56,732 nt of DNA from CAYVUI01 sp964454745 (GCA_964454745.1 CAYVUI010000010.1:1-56732), one strand, 5' to 3'; shown: positions 17,606 through 26,701, counted from the first letter of the stretch. Numbers and translations are program-made. Notes: generated from the sequence alone by a model not told the origin.

Positions 17606-18517
17606 TTACGCGATTGTATTGTCCGCGATCAGTTCATGTACCATTTTATCGATCTCGTCCTTGCTGGCGGGCACTTCCTTACTGTCTTTGGCCGAAAGCA
17701 CCACGCTCTGGATGCGATGCACCTTCGTCGGCGAACCATCCCGGCCGCACCAGTTCAGATCCGCTTCGAGGAAGTCCAGGTCCCACTGTTTCATGAGCAG
17801 TCCTTTTGCCTCCAGGGCAGAGGCCTTTTCCTTTGCCAGTTTTGCAATTTCTTCCTTATCCATATCCGGATTGGCGTTTTTAATCTCGCCTTCCAACTCC
17901 ACCAGCGTGCGAGCCTTTTTGTACTTCATCATGTACCGCCCCGCGGAAACGCGCGGCTCGTTCGCCTCTTCGATTACAGTCAGCAGCACCGGCAGCGGAG
18001 ACTTGACTTCCTGCCAGCCGTTACCGATATTCCTGCGTGCTGTAATCTCTTTTTCTTCCAGCTTTAAAAGCTCTTCAATATACGTAACCTGGGGAATCCC
18101 AAGCTTTTCCGCGATCTGGGGGCCCACCTGGGCGGTATCCCCGTCAATCGCCTGCCGGCCGCATAACACGATATCATAATCGAGCTTTTTGACCGCACAG
18201 CTAAGGATGTAGCTTGTCGCCAATGTGTCACTCGCCGCGCATCGCCTGTCCGTTACCAGCACCGCGTCATCCGCTCCGCGAAACAGTGATTCCCTCAGGA
18301 CACGCCCCGCCGAGGGCAATCCCATGGTCATTACAGTCACTTTGCCGCCATACGTTTCCTTGATCTCCAGCGCCAATTCAAGAGCGCTAAGGTCTTCAGG
18401 ATTGAAAATCGCCGGCAATGCCCCGCGATTGACCGTCCCGTCTTCATTCATTGCCTGGCCCGTAATCCGCTTGGTATCCGGAACCTGTTTAATTAACACC
18501 ACGCAGTGATAACCCAC
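17606..18517 (-). CDS. etfB: electron transfer flavoprotein, beta subunit
   Basis: The product has 303 residues. GTG 18517 is chosen because GGAGGTCAGC precedes it directly and the family N-terminus (CVVLIKQVPDT) then begins at residue 4; an ATG four codons upstream would place the Shine-Dalgarno inside the gene. The adenine-nucleotide motif region is DYDIVLCGRQAIDGDTAQVGPQIAEKLG. The signature VLLTVIEEANEPRVSAGRYM is present. It heads the operon etfB-etfA-acd-HAD behind the promoter at 18582-18609. Confidence 0.95.
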   Translation of the reverse strand: MGYHCVVLIKQVPDTKRITGQAMNEDGTVNRGALPAIFNPEDLSALELALEIKETYGGKVTVMTMGLPSAGRVLRESLFRGADDAVLVTDRRCAASDTLATSYILSCAVKKLDYDIVLCGRQAIDGDTAQVGPQIAEKLGIPQVTYIEELLKLEEKEITARRNIGNGWQEVKSPLPVLLTVIEEANEPRVSAGRYMMKYKKARTLVELEGEIKNANPDMDKEEIAKLAKEKASALEAKGLLMKQWDLDFLEADLNWCGRDGSPTKVHRIQSVVLSAKDSKEVPASKDEIDKMVHELIADNTIA

Positions 18518-18581
18518 GCTGACCTCCATGCTAATTCGAATTTTCCAATTGTAGACTTAGGTGAATCTTTAAAAACCTATG

Positions 18582-18609
18582 AGTTTAGCCCAATAAGGCC
18601 TCAAGTCAA
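18582..18609 (-). promoter_or_regulatory. etfB operon promoter
   Basis: On the minus strand TTGACT (18609-18604) and TAAACT (18587-18582) are 16 bp apart, about 65 bp before the etfB start codon. Confidence 0.65.
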
Positions 18610-18858
18610 CCCCAAAGGGGCGGAAATTTACAAAACATCGGCCAATATACCGTTAATACTTCAAAATAACGAACTTACAAGCATGCTGCCCCACTGCCCT
18701 ATTTTACCTTAGTTTACAATCTAATGTTGTAAAGACAAGTGTTGTTTAAACCTGTCTTGAATCTACCTCATAATACCGCAATAAAAGCTCCGAAATACCG
18801 CCTAATCTGAAATTAACAATATTCCGCCGTGAAGGCACACAATCCCTGCAAATCAGGC

Positions 18859-18887
18859 TTGACACAACTGCGCCGCGTCCCTATCTT
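18859..18887 (+). promoter_or_regulatory. xylA promoter
   Basis: TTGACA (18859-18864) and TATCTT (18882-18887) have a perfect 17-bp spacer, 47 bp before the xylA ATG. The remaining part of the divergent 416-bp gap (18610-18858) shows nothing else that I can support. Confidence 0.7.
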
Positions 18888-18933
18888 TGTCTGTTTGAAT
18901 AAAAAACAGATAACAGTATCAATGGAGAAAATC

Positions 18934-20253
18934 ATGGAAAAATATTTCGCGGACATCCCCGCAATTAAATACGAGGGTCCGGACAGCAAAAATCCTCTTT
19001 CTTTTAAGCATTACAACCCGGATGAAGTCATCGACGGTAAAACAATGAAGGACCACCTTCGTTTTTCTGTGGCATACTGGCACACCTTTCGTAACGGTTG
19101 CGCGGATCCCTTCGGCGGCCCGACAAGACTGATGCCCTGGGACGACGGAAGCGAAACCGTAGAAAACGCGATCAAACGCGTCCGCATTGCTTTTGAGTTC
19201 ATGGAAAAGCTCGGCGCACCGTTCTACTGCTTCCACGACCGGGACGTGGCACCCGAGGGTGAAACCCTGACCGAATCGAACAAAAACCTCGACGAAGTCG
19301 CCAAAGTCCTCAAGCAAGAACAGGACCGTACAGGCATTAAGCTGCTCTGGGGCACGGCCTGCCTGTTCGCTCATCCCCGCTATATGCACGGTGCGGGTAC
19401 CAGCCCCAATGCCGATATCTTCGCTTATGGGGCTGCCCAGGTCAAAAAGGCAATGGAAGTCTCCGCAATGCTCGGCGCAAGCGGCTACGTTTTCTGGGGT
19501 GGACGCGAGGGGTATAAATCGCTGCTCAATACCGACATGGGCCGCGAACTGGACCACCTGGCAAGGCTGATGCACATGGCCGTGGAACATAAAAAAGCAA
19601 TCGGCCTGGATGGTCCATTCTACATCGAACCCAAACCCAAGGAGCCCACAAAGCACCAGTATGACTTCGACGCATCGACCGTGCACGGCTTTTTGATTAA
19701 AAACGGCCTGCTCGACCACTTCAAGCTCAATATCGAGGCAAACCACGCCACGCTGGCCGGGCATGATTTCGTACACGAACTTCGCTACGCAGCCGACAAC
19801 AACCTGCTCGGTTCGATTGATGCCAACCGCGGTGACCTGATGCTCGGCTGGGATACCGACCAGTTCCCCACCGACCTGTATGATGCGATTAAGGCAATGC
19901 TCGTAGTACTGGATATGGGCGGATTTACCACAGGCGGCCTTAACTTCGATGCTCACGTCGCCCGCGAGAGCTTTGAGCCGGTTGACCTGTTCCATGCTCA
20001 CATCGGCGGGATGGACACCTTCGCCCGCGGCCTGAAGATCGCCGCAAATATCCGCAAGGACGGGGTACTCGACAAGTTCAAAAAGGACCGCTACAGCTCA
20101 TGGGATTCCGGCATCGGCAAGGATATCGAAAACGGAAAGTCCTCCTTTGCCGACCTCGAAAAGTACGTCCTCGAGAACGAATCGAAGCTTAAGGCGAATG
20201 AATCCGGCCGGGTGGAAATGCTCGAAAATATCCTCAACGAGTACATCCGTTAA
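18934..20253 (+). CDS. xylA: xylose isomerase
   Basis: The product has 439 residues, the usual length of class II xylose isomerases. It converts D-xylose to D-xylulose (and glucose to fructose) in the cytoplasm with two divalent metals. ATG 18934 is chosen because TGGAGAAAATC lies just before it; in-frame starts further up lack this and would add non-family sequence. Catalytic-site motifs are CFHDRDVAPEG (H101, D104), YVFWGGREGY, and SIDANRGDLMLGWDTDQFPT for metal binding. It has its own promoter and terminator and stands alone: no xylulokinase, transporter or XylR lies beside it. Confidence 0.97.
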   Translation: MEKYFADIPAIKYEGPDSKNPLSFKHYNPDEVIDGKTMKDHLRFSVAYWHTFRNGCADPFGGPTRLMPWDDGSETVENAIKRVRIAFEFMEKLGAPFYCFHDRDVAPEGETLTESNKNLDEVAKVLKQEQDRTGIKLLWGTACLFAHPRYMHGAGTSPNADIFAYGAAQVKKAMEVSAMLGASGYVFWGGREGYKSLLNTDMGRELDHLARLMHMAVEHKKAIGLDGPFYIEPKPKEPTKHQYDFDASTVHGFLIKNGLLDHFKLNIEANHATLAGHDFVHELRYAADNNLLGSIDANRGDLMLGWDTDQFPTDLYDAIKAMLVVLDMGGFTTGGLNFDAHVARESFEPVDLFHAHIGGMDTFARGLKIAANIRKDGVLDKFKKDRYSSWDSGIGKDIENGKSSFADLEKYVLENESKLKANESGRVEMLENILNEYIR

Positions 20254-20272
20254 CGGAAAACGCGATTTTTAC

Positions 20273-20290
20273 CCCGGAATCCGGGTTTTT
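20273..20290 (+). terminator. xylA terminator
   Basis: CCCGGAATCCGGG followed by TTTTT, starting 20 bp after the xylA stop. The stem is short (CCCGG/CCGGG) but GC-only. The same 13-mer recurs 34 bp later inside the tRNA-Arg promoter. Confidence 0.65.
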
Positions 20291-20311
20291 CGAGCCGATC
20301 CAAATTTTGGT

Positions 20312-20340
20312 TTGACTTTCCCGGAATCCGGGCGTATAGT
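20312..20340 (+). promoter_or_regulatory. tRNA-Arg promoter
   Basis: TTGACT (20312-20317) and TATAGT (20335-20340) with a 17-bp spacer lie 15 bp before the tRNA. The inverted repeat CCCGGAATCCGGG (20320-20332) fills the spacer. Confidence 0.75.
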
Positions 20341-20354
20341 ATTAAGTTCGAGTT

Positions 20355-20428
<74 letters not shown>

Positions 20429-20517
20429 TTTTTCACCCCGGGTGAAAACAAAGCAGTAGAGGAGTGAAAATTGCAATCAGGTACTCCTTTGAATCCCTTT
20501 TAAGGAAAGTTTTCAAT

Positions 20518-20931
20518 ATGACAACAGCAATTCTCTACCTGTTTTTGGGAATTGGAATAATATTCTCTATTATCGGTATCGTCGTTACATGCAAAAGAGT
20601 GATGTTTCTTTTCCGTGCGGAACGTACCGTGGGCGAGATTATCGAAGTGGAAGCCCGTATGAAAACTCAGAAAGGACGCACCCGCACCTACTACTACCCC
20701 AAAGCCACTTTCACTGCGAAGGATAAGACCCATTACGAAATCGTCAGTAATATCGGTTATGGAAAATGCATTCATCAGGTCGGCCAGTTCATTGCCGTGC
20801 GTTACGACCCCGCCAATCCTGAAAAAGCAATCCTTGGCGGAACGCTCGCCCTTTGGGGACTTCCGACCGCACTGCTTATCCTCGGCGCGGTTTCTCTGCT
20901 TGTAAGCCTGAAAGACATTATCAGCTTCTAA
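20518..20931 (+). CDS. DUF3592 membrane protein
   Basis: The product has 137 residues from ATG 20518, preceded by TAAGGAAAG; an 18-codon upstream extension has no signal for translation. Two hydrophobic spans (residues about 4-25 and 112-130) flank an extracytoplasmic or cytoplasmic domain with VGEIIEVEAR, YYYPKATFTA and VGQFIAVRYDPANPEKAIL, the pattern of DUF3592. Function of the family is not known. It lies between tRNA-Arg and the recombinase remnant and converges with the latter. Confidence 0.82.
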   Translation: MTTAILYLFLGIGIIFSIIGIVVTCKRVMFLFRAERTVGEIIEVEARMKTQKGRTRTYYYPKATFTAKDKTHYEIVSNIGYGKCIHQVGQFIAVRYDPANPEKAILGGTLALWGLPTALLILGAVSLLVSLKDIISF

Positions 20932-20933
20932 AG

Positions 20934-21065
20934 TTAGTCGTATCGCTTCTGCAAGATATTCTTCATAAACGCGTTTACTTCCCACTGGTTTGCCACAGGC
21001 TTTTTTGTAAATGCCAGCGCAAGCATATACGCCACCGGCCCAATTCCCGGGATATTGTCAGGAAG
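20934..21065 (-). pseudogene. unidentified gene remnant after the integrase
   Basis: The frame of the integrase stays open after its two stop codons for 43 codons, without a start of its own before residue 14. The stretch (around NIPGIGPVAYMLALAFT, then KKPVANQWEVNAFMKN) reads like real protein with an HhH-like turn, and it ends at TAA 20934. It may be the C-terminus of a gene cut by the rearrangement that truncated the integrase. I do not recognise the family, and a chance open frame cannot be excluded. Confidence 0.3.
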
Positions 21066-21071
21066 TTAGCT

Positions 21072-22154
21072 CTATGTCTCTGTCTTGGCTGAATGAATGG
21101 GAAGAGATTGAGCCCAGTTGGTAATACAGGAACGCCGAAGATCGTGCAGGGAAAAAGGTCCCACACCCGCATGCCTGCAAATCGTTTTATATCTTCGAAG
21201 TACATTATTTACCAGGCTCTGCTCCGGGTTCCAGCGTTTCCTTTCAACTTGTTTACGATAATACTCCCACCGCTCATGCTCCATAAAAACATAGGGGCAA
21301 TTTTCCGGGGCAACTGACTGCCACGCTGTCAAAAGGTTAATGGCCTGATCCGTCAATGGAATAATTCGCATTTCACAATCTTTGGGCTGCCAGGGCTGAA
21401 TCCATTGGCTGCCGTCTTTCCGTGTCACGTACACCTGATTCTTCTGAAAATCAATATCGGCCCAAGTCAGATTCAGCATCTCCTGGAGCCGTTGGGCGGT
21501 GGTGTAAGCGATAGTCAAAAATCCCTTCCAGAAGATATCCGGACAATGATTGTAGATACACGTAAATTCCTGAGGGCCGCAGTAGCTTGGCTTTTTGGGT
21601 GCGATTTTAATCAAAGAGACTGGTACACAGGGATTACTATCTTGGGCCGTATACCCCCGGAGAATCGACAGATTAAACACACGCTTCAAAACCTTCAATT
21701 CTTTGTTGGAAGTAGCTGGAGATAAACCCGTTTTCAGCCGGGCCGCTCGAAATTTTTCGACATCACGCGGTTTAATCTTCTTTAGTTGACGATCCCATCC
21801 GACCTGTTTGGCAAACAGCTCGATCACCCGAAGATGTAATTTTAACGTTTTTGTAGCCAAATTATTTTCCATTAAAACCCGATGTTCTTTATAAAACTGT
21901 TTTAAGCTGATTGATTGCGGAAGGTCAGTATTTCCGCTTCGACAATCCGCCTGTTTTATTTCAGCATATTTCTCTGCCTCCTTTCGTGTTTTAAAACTTT
22001 TACTGTGGCGTTTCCCTTCAGAATTGAACCACCGAACCACCCAGCTGAATGCTCGTTTCTTAGGCCAGATGTTTTTAGGCAATGCTTTTCCGGTTTTGTC
22101 TGTCGGTACTTTTCCATGATACTTTCTATAGATACCTACTTTTTCAATCGCCAT
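21072..22154 (-). pseudogene. tyrosine recombinase/integrase, truncated before the catalytic Tyr
   Basis: The product has 360 residues. There is a Lys-rich arm-binding N-terminus and a SAM-like core-binding domain (about 83-170). The catalytic domain carries the first Arg in TTAQRLQE (R222), a Lys in the beta-hairpin (VYVTRKDG), and HDLRR (H337, R340). After SLPIH the sequence changes to SAKTET and stops. The expected continuation (the second His/Trp and the nucleophile Tyr, some 30 more residues) is missing, so it should be inactive. It lies 110 bp after a small HTH gene, a frequent pairing in planctomycete integrases. An alternative is that the true tail was moved elsewhere. Confidence 0.85.
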
Positions 22155-22264
22155 GATTAATTCTCCTGATCCTGCCTGGATCCAAAGGCCATCATGGACG
22201 ACTGACCCAGTAGGATACTATATCAATGTGAATAAAATCGCGCAAGATAAAATTAGAAAAATCT

Positions 22265-22519
22265 CTATTCTTGCGTTTTGTTATCCAGAAACCGTTCAAG
22301 CTCAACTCTCAAATACCATACATGGCGGGCATACTTTGTACCCCTTAAATCTCCATGGTCCCGCCAGTAATTGAGGGTTCGTTTCGCGGATTTCGGGGTA
22401 TGTCCGGTAAGATCCAGGCGTAAAAACTGAGCCGCTTCCGTCGGCGTCATAATTGGTGGAAACTCAAACGGATGAGGCGGCCATTCTCCTTCTTCGATTC
22501 GCATCGTGGTATTCTGCAT
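22265..22519 (-). CDS. small excisionase-like helix-turn-helix protein
   Basis: The product has 84 residues when started at ATG 22519, which has GAGGAATATGAT upstream. The C-terminal part is a MerR/excisionase-type HTH (IMTPTEAAQFLRLD, then AKRTLNYWRDHGDL and a wing with WYLRVELERFL). Such genes commonly precede integrases and set the direction of recombination. The reading frame is open for a further 58 codons upstream, but those codons come from an IS66 transposase remnant, so the longer fused product is probably not the native form. Confidence 0.75.
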   Translation of the reverse strand: MQNTTMRIEEGEWPPHPFEFPPIMTPTEAAQFLRLDLTGHTPKSAKRTLNYWRDHGDLRGTKYARHVWYLRVELERFLDNKTQE

Positions 22520-22562
22520 ATCATATTCCTCAATGACGGATTCATCATTTACCCTTTCCATT

Positions 22563-22822
22563 GCTATGCCGGAGGTGAAGACGCCTTTACGCTTTTCTTT
22601 GGACGTTGTCTCGTGTCGGCGGCATAATTCCAGCACCTTCATGGTCGTATCGTCATTGTGCAGCAACTGGCCCTGAGCGGCCTTGTGGACCATTGGCTCA
22701 AAAACCGGCTCAATCAGGTCAGCGGTCTGCTCGGCGATCTCCCACTGGGTTGCCGCAGGCAGAGGGATTCCCAGGCTGCCCTGGAGCCGTTCGAGGCGGT
22801 TGAAGGGAACTCCGCTGTATGG
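22563..22822 (-). mobile_element. IS66-family transposase remnant
   Basis: About 85 codons in one minus-strand frame match the IS66 transposase core: GVPFNRLERLQGSLGIPLP, ATQWEIAEQTADLIEPV, then LLHNDDTTMKVLE (the DDT of the catalytic region) and RKGVFTSGI. Both ends are missing: the frame meets TAA near 22855 upstream, and after SGI it runs into the HTH gene. No terminal inverted repeats or second and third IS66 genes are seen. It is a decayed fragment. Confidence 0.8.
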
Positions 22823-22928
22823 CGGTTGTATGTGCGCGAAGAGAAATTCATTTTAGCAAACCGGATAATCCAGCTGGTCTGAGCTTAGCCCGCAGGTCAG
22901 AACTGAACTCTGCACATCTGGCAGTCAT

Positions 22929-22956
22929 AAAAAATGCAATAAAATCAGGTATTGCA
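22929..22956 (-). terminator. probable terminator of the catabolic gene run
   Basis: The minus strand has TGCAAT and ATTGCA (6-bp stem) around a 10-nt loop that contains the stop codon of the last gene, followed by TTTTTT. The stem is short, but this is the only U-tract hairpin at the end of the 22-gene run. Confidence 0.5.
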
Positions 22957-24003
22957 GGAAAGCCATTCAAGAAACTGTTTTCCTTTTTCTACGGAATCAG
23001 CCTGAACCTGATATACCACAAGTTCGCTTTTATATTTCCCTTGAATAGCCTTAATTTGTTCGACCGAACCGTACACAATTATCGCTTTGCCAGCATCTTG
23101 TATTTTATGCAGCACTTCTGGCCATTCGAGTTGTGGTTTTGCTCCGGCACCCGGAACCCACTGAACAGCATTGATCTCCTTTATGGCAAGTATGTCATCA
23201 AGGTGCTTGAGCGAATCCTTTCCATCAAGATGAAAGCATGAGTTATCAAGAAATTGTGCTTCCTCTTCAATGGCCGGCAAAACAAATTTGCGAAACATAT
23301 CCGGGCTCAGCAGGCATATAAAATCCGCCTGAATAGGATTAAATTTGTTTCGACTATAAAAATGAAGCCAGGAGCAAGTACCTGTTTGCTCCTTTTGACC
23401 ATAAGAATAGAATGTATCATAAACCTTTGTGTATAATTTTCTGACATCATTCATCGCTTTACTCACTAGTTCAGGAGAGTCAATAATGTCAAACAGAAGA
23501 TTTTCAGCGCCTCTTAGTCCTTCAAGGGCATCAATATTGGAATGAAGGTCAATGTTATAAAGGAGACATTTATCTTTGTAATACTGCTGTGCCTGCTTAT
23601 GAAATTCGATCATTCTTCGCCAGCATCCATTATTTTGATCTATTTGCAGGGGTAGAAAATTTTCCCATTTATCAATAATTTTTTTCGACCAACTGGTTCC
23701 GGTCTCTACATTATCCATTATGATAGGAGCGCCGAGAAAGCCCGCCATTTGATCGGGTCCGAAATCCGGCCTGAATCCGGGCATTGCCTCACCCAGGAAC
23801 TCATAGGAATTAAGAAAAGTATCAAATTTATTAAAAGCCGTTTGAAATGGTTCATCCACGGGTATAGTAAAACCAGGAATTTTCGCTCTCGGATCTTTTT
23901 TGGCAAAAACCACCGTGCATGGTCTATCGATTATTTCCTTGTTCCAGAAAGCATCCCAGTAGTTTTGTGCTCGTTCAAAATCTGGCTTATACTGTAAAAA
24001 CAT
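22945..24003 (-). CDS. UROD/MtaA-superfamily protein, HxDG variant
   Basis: The product has 352 residues from ATG 24003, with GGAGAAAAG directly before it; a TTG start at 24096 would add 31 residues and overlap the upstream gene. The fold signature is that of uroporphyrinogen-decarboxylase-like TIM barrels: WDAFWNKEIIDRPCTVV near the N-terminus, LLSPDMFRKFVLPAIEE, and FHLDGKD (H258, D260) followed by LDDILAIKEINAVQWVPG. The H-x-D-G replaces the H-x-C zinc motif of corrinoid methyltransferases. It is not a haem-pathway UroD: the conserved N-terminal arginine region is absent. It is the last gene of the run, with the related 24083 gene next to it. Function unknown. Confidence 0.8.
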   Translation of the reverse strand: MFLQYKPDFERAQNYWDAFWNKEIIDRPCTVVFAKKDPRAKIPGFTIPVDEPFQTAFNKFDTFLNSYEFLGEAMPGFRPDFGPDQMAGFLGAPIIMDNVETGTSWSKKIIDKWENFLPLQIDQNNGCWRRMIEFHKQAQQYYKDKCLLYNIDLHSNIDALEGLRGAENLLFDIIDSPELVSKAMNDVRKLYTKVYDTFYSYGQKEQTGTCSWLHFYSRNKFNPIQADFICLLSPDMFRKFVLPAIEEEAQFLDNSCFHLDGKDSLKHLDDILAIKEINAVQWVPGAGAKPQLEWPEVLHKIQDAGKAIIVYGSVEQIKAIQGKYKSELVVYQVQADSVEKGKQFLEWLSCNT

Positions 24004-24082
24004 CTTTTCTCCAATACTCATAATCTTCTTAAGCTCGTCATTAACATCTGTATTTTGATGAATGCAAGATCTTTTCGAAAGA

Positions 24083-25147
24083 TCAAGGTTTTCCAAAGTC
24101 GTTTATGGCCTTGATTATTTGAGGATAACTTTTTTTCCAGTACCCGGGGGGGACATTTTCTGATATCTGAATCTGAAGTCTGCCGGTATGGCCCACCTCA
24201 TTCAATATCTCCATTGCTTTTTTATAAATAGTTTTTTCGTCCTCCATGTGGACAGAAGAAGGAAAGTTTAGAAAAAGTCTCATATGCGGCCACATTGATA
24301 ATGCTCTCGCAGCGGATGTATCATTGTCCGGAGGAGGCGTAAATGAGTCGAGCCCCTTTATGCCTGACCGGCCAATGTCGTCCCATAATGGTTTCAAGTC
24401 ACCATCCATGTGAACAAATACCGGAATATCTCGTTCGGACATTCGCTCAGATAATTCCTGGTATAAAGGAAGACAGTATTGTTGAAAATTTTTCTTCCCA
24501 ATGAGCGGTGCTGTTATATTGTCCGGAAAATTTACCATATCAATATCGGCTCTTTCAATAACGTCAAAAACCAATCTGGCTTGATGAGTCAACAGCTCAA
24601 TGACGCGCTGCATCAGTCCCGGATGGTCTAAAAAATGAATAGACAGATCCTCGATGCTGACCCATTCAATCCACAGTTGCTGAAACGGCGTTCTGTTGAC
24701 ACGAACAAGTGGAATACCATCATCACCAAGTTCCTGTTTCTCTTTGGCAAGCTGGTCAAAATCTTCAACGACCACAGAGTCTTCAAGCCAGGCGCAAAGA
24801 ATATCGTAATCCTCCACGGTTTTAATAAAGTGCTCCGTTGTTGCCCTTGAGTTCAAAGCGGGATCAAACATGCGGACCTGACTAATGCTGCCTTTTGACG
24901 TTGTAATTATCGTATGTTCCCCTTTAAGGCCTTCTTTTTTAACCGCCTTGACAACGATATCACAGTTGGGGTGTTCGATACGATAAGGATTAGACCATTT
25001 TAGCAAGCCCATATTTTCACGCCCCACCTCAGTCCAAACATCCTCATTTTTTGCCGAAAGATTATTATATGTTACAAAAGGAACGCGATCGAGTTGCTCG
25101 CCCTTCAAAACTGCGATTATCCTTTCCTTCATTGTCATTGCTTTCAT
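24083..25147 (-). CDS. UROD/MtaA-superfamily protein, HxDG variant
   Basis: The product has 354 residues. The N-terminus MKERIIAVLKGEQLDRVPFV is the standard opening of UROD-family paralogs. DMVNFPDNITAPLIGKKNFQQYCLPLYQEL corresponds to the central barrel. VFVHMDGD has H246 and D248 where MtaA-like enzymes have H-x-C, and LDSFTPPPDNDTS follows. GGAGTTAGC precedes the ATG. It lies 33 bp after a sulfatase and close to the other HxDG gene, so the two may act together. The reaction is unknown; barrel enzymes of this family do decarboxylation or methyl transfer. Confidence 0.83.
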   Translation of the reverse strand: MKAMTMKERIIAVLKGEQLDRVPFVTYNNLSAKNEDVWTEVGRENMGLLKWSNPYRIEHPNCDIVVKAVKKEGLKGEHTIITTSKGSISQVRMFDPALNSRATTEHFIKTVEDYDILCAWLEDSVVVEDFDQLAKEKQELGDDGIPLVRVNRTPFQQLWIEWVSIEDLSIHFLDHPGLMQRVIELLTHQARLVFDVIERADIDMVNFPDNITAPLIGKKNFQQYCLPLYQELSERMSERDIPVFVHMDGDLKPLWDDIGRSGIKGLDSFTPPPDNDTSAARALSMWPHMRLFLNFPSSVHMEDEKTIYKKAMEILNEVGHTGRLQIQISENVPPGYWKKSYPQIIKAINDFGKP

Positions 25148-25180
25148 GCTAACTCCTGCAAAGTAAATATGTAAGTTGTT

Positions 25181-26701
25181 TTAAGTCTGAAAATCTTTGA
25201 CTCCTCTTGAAGAATCAAATTGCTTTATCCGACATCTTTTTTGCGCTTTGAAAGGCATTGCTTTAAGTTTGTTTTCGAACAGAGCCAAATCAGACCAGGC
25301 TGTTATCGCAAGGTTTTTAACAGCCTTTCTATTAAGTTTTTCAATAATTTGGGGCTCAGTATTTGACAAGTCATTTAATTCATTAGGATCATTTTTCAGG
25401 TCAAACAAAAGCTCTCTGCCGCCGTTTGCGATAAAGATGTATTTCCATTGTTCGTGCCTTACCATGATTTTGAAACGCTCTGTTCCCGGTATACCATAAT
25501 AACCATAAAGGAAGTCCCTTGGTTTGGCTTTGCTTTGAACCATTCCGAGAACATCAATACCGTCTCTAATTTGAATCGCACCAGCGACACCTGTTGATAT
25601 CGCAAAAAGATCAGTCAGACAGACAAGCTCTTCATTTTTGACATTTTGCGGCAATCTTTCAGGCCAGCTAAGTAAAAAAGGCACGTGACAGGATTGCTCA
25701 AAAAAACTTTCTTTCTGCCAGGCGTGGTGATCGCCAAGATGATCGCCATGATCTGAAAAGAAGCATATCAAAGTATTATCACTGTCTTTGAGAGCTTCAA
25801 CAGTATCCAGCAATTTGCCTATACATTTATCGATGTAGCTTATTTCGCCATAATAACGAGCTTTAAGAGCGCGGGCATGGAAATCATTTATCTCCTCTGC
25901 CCAAATTGCATAGTTCATTCTCGGGATCTGTTCATCGGCGTGGTCGACAGAGATGTCGCCTTTAATCGGGTTAGGCATTTTGTCCGGATCGTATCTACGG
26001 TTGAATGGTATGGGCGGAGCGAAAGGCGGATGCGGACCTATAAATGAAACAAAGCCGAACCAGGGCCTGTCGTCTTGCTGCTGTATCTGTTCAATGGCCC
26101 GATCTGTTACGAATGATTCAACAGTCAGCTCTTGAGGCAATGGACTCATTTGCGGCATATAATACATCTCTGTGCGTTCGCCGTGAAGCTGTTCTATAAA
26201 ATCATATTCCGGATGCTGTTTGGTTATAAATTTTGAATATGCGTCTCTTGAACGCTGGTCCTTGTCTTCGTAGAGTTCTTCAGTATGCAGGTGAGTTTCA
26301 TAGCCGAGTTCTTCATCCCAATCAGGCATAGTATGAAACTTACCGACCCCAAAAGTTCGATATCCCAGCTTAGCCATCGTTCGAGGAAGATAATCTCCAC
26401 ATCTTGATTCCATCTTCTGCTCTTGAAAATCCCTAGGTTTTGGTTGTGAATTGAACCACTGGCCGGTTTTGGGGGGTTCACAACCCGTTCTTATGGTTGA
26501 TCTTGCAGGCACGCACACCGGACAAGAGGAATAAGCGTTAGTAAAACTAATGCCGCGCCTTACCAGTCTGTCGAGGTTGGGAGTTCTTATATGACTGTTT
26601 CCAAGGGCAGCGATAGTATCAAAACGCTGCTGATCGGTCATAATATAGAGAATATTGGGTTTATTATTCATAAAATAATCACTATGAGAATTAACTGTCA
26701 T
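25181..26701 (-). CDS. type I sulfatase (formylglycine-dependent)
   Basis: The product has 506 residues. It opens NILYIMTDQQRFDT with the metal-binding Asp. The active-site signature is CVPARSTIRTG (C63 would become formylglycine), and later come FFSDHGDHLGDHHAW and KESFFEQSCHVPFLLSWP. It hydrolyses a sulfate ester. No signal peptide is present, so the enzyme should be cytoplasmic. The ATG overlaps the previous stop (ATGA), so it is coupled to the 26698 sulfatase. The start could be ATG 26671, which drops ten non-family residues. Sulfatase maturation by FGE or an anaerobic rSAM enzyme is needed; neither is encoded here. Confidence 0.93.
   Translation of the reverse strand: MTVNSHSDYFMNNKPNILYIMTDQQRFDTIAALGNSHIRTPNLDRLVRRGISFTNAYSSCPVCVPARSTIRTGCEPPKTGQWFNSQPKPRDFQEQKMESRCGDYLPRTMAKLGYRTFGVGKFHTMPDWDEELGYETHLHTEELYEDKDQRSRDAYSKFITKQHPEYDFIEQLHGERTEMYYMPQMSPLPQELTVESFVTDRAIEQIQQQDDRPWFGFVSFIGPHPPFAPPIPFNRRYDPDKMPNPIKGDISVDHADEQIPRMNYAIWAEEINDFHARALKARYYGEISYIDKCIGKLLDTVEALKDSDNTLICFFSDHGDHLGDHHAWQKESFFEQSCHVPFLLSWPERLPQNVKNEELVCLTDLFAISTGVAGAIQIRDGIDVLGMVQSKAKPRDFLYGYYGIPGTERFKIMVRHEQWKYIFIANGGRELLFDLKNDPNELNDLSNTEPQIIEKLNRKAVKNLAITAWSDLALFENKLKAMPFKAQKRCRIKQFDSSRGVKDFQT

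Noticed and set aside
18919..20001. 360-codon minus-strand frame opposite xylA
   Set aside because: It is a shadow of the well-matched xylose isomerase; its translation shows no recognisable domain.
20435..20454. TTTTCACCCCGGGTGAAAAC palindrome after tRNA-Arg as a strong terminator
   Set aside because: A symmetric palindrome without a following T run on the plus strand; it could be a weak processing hairpin, but I could not support more.
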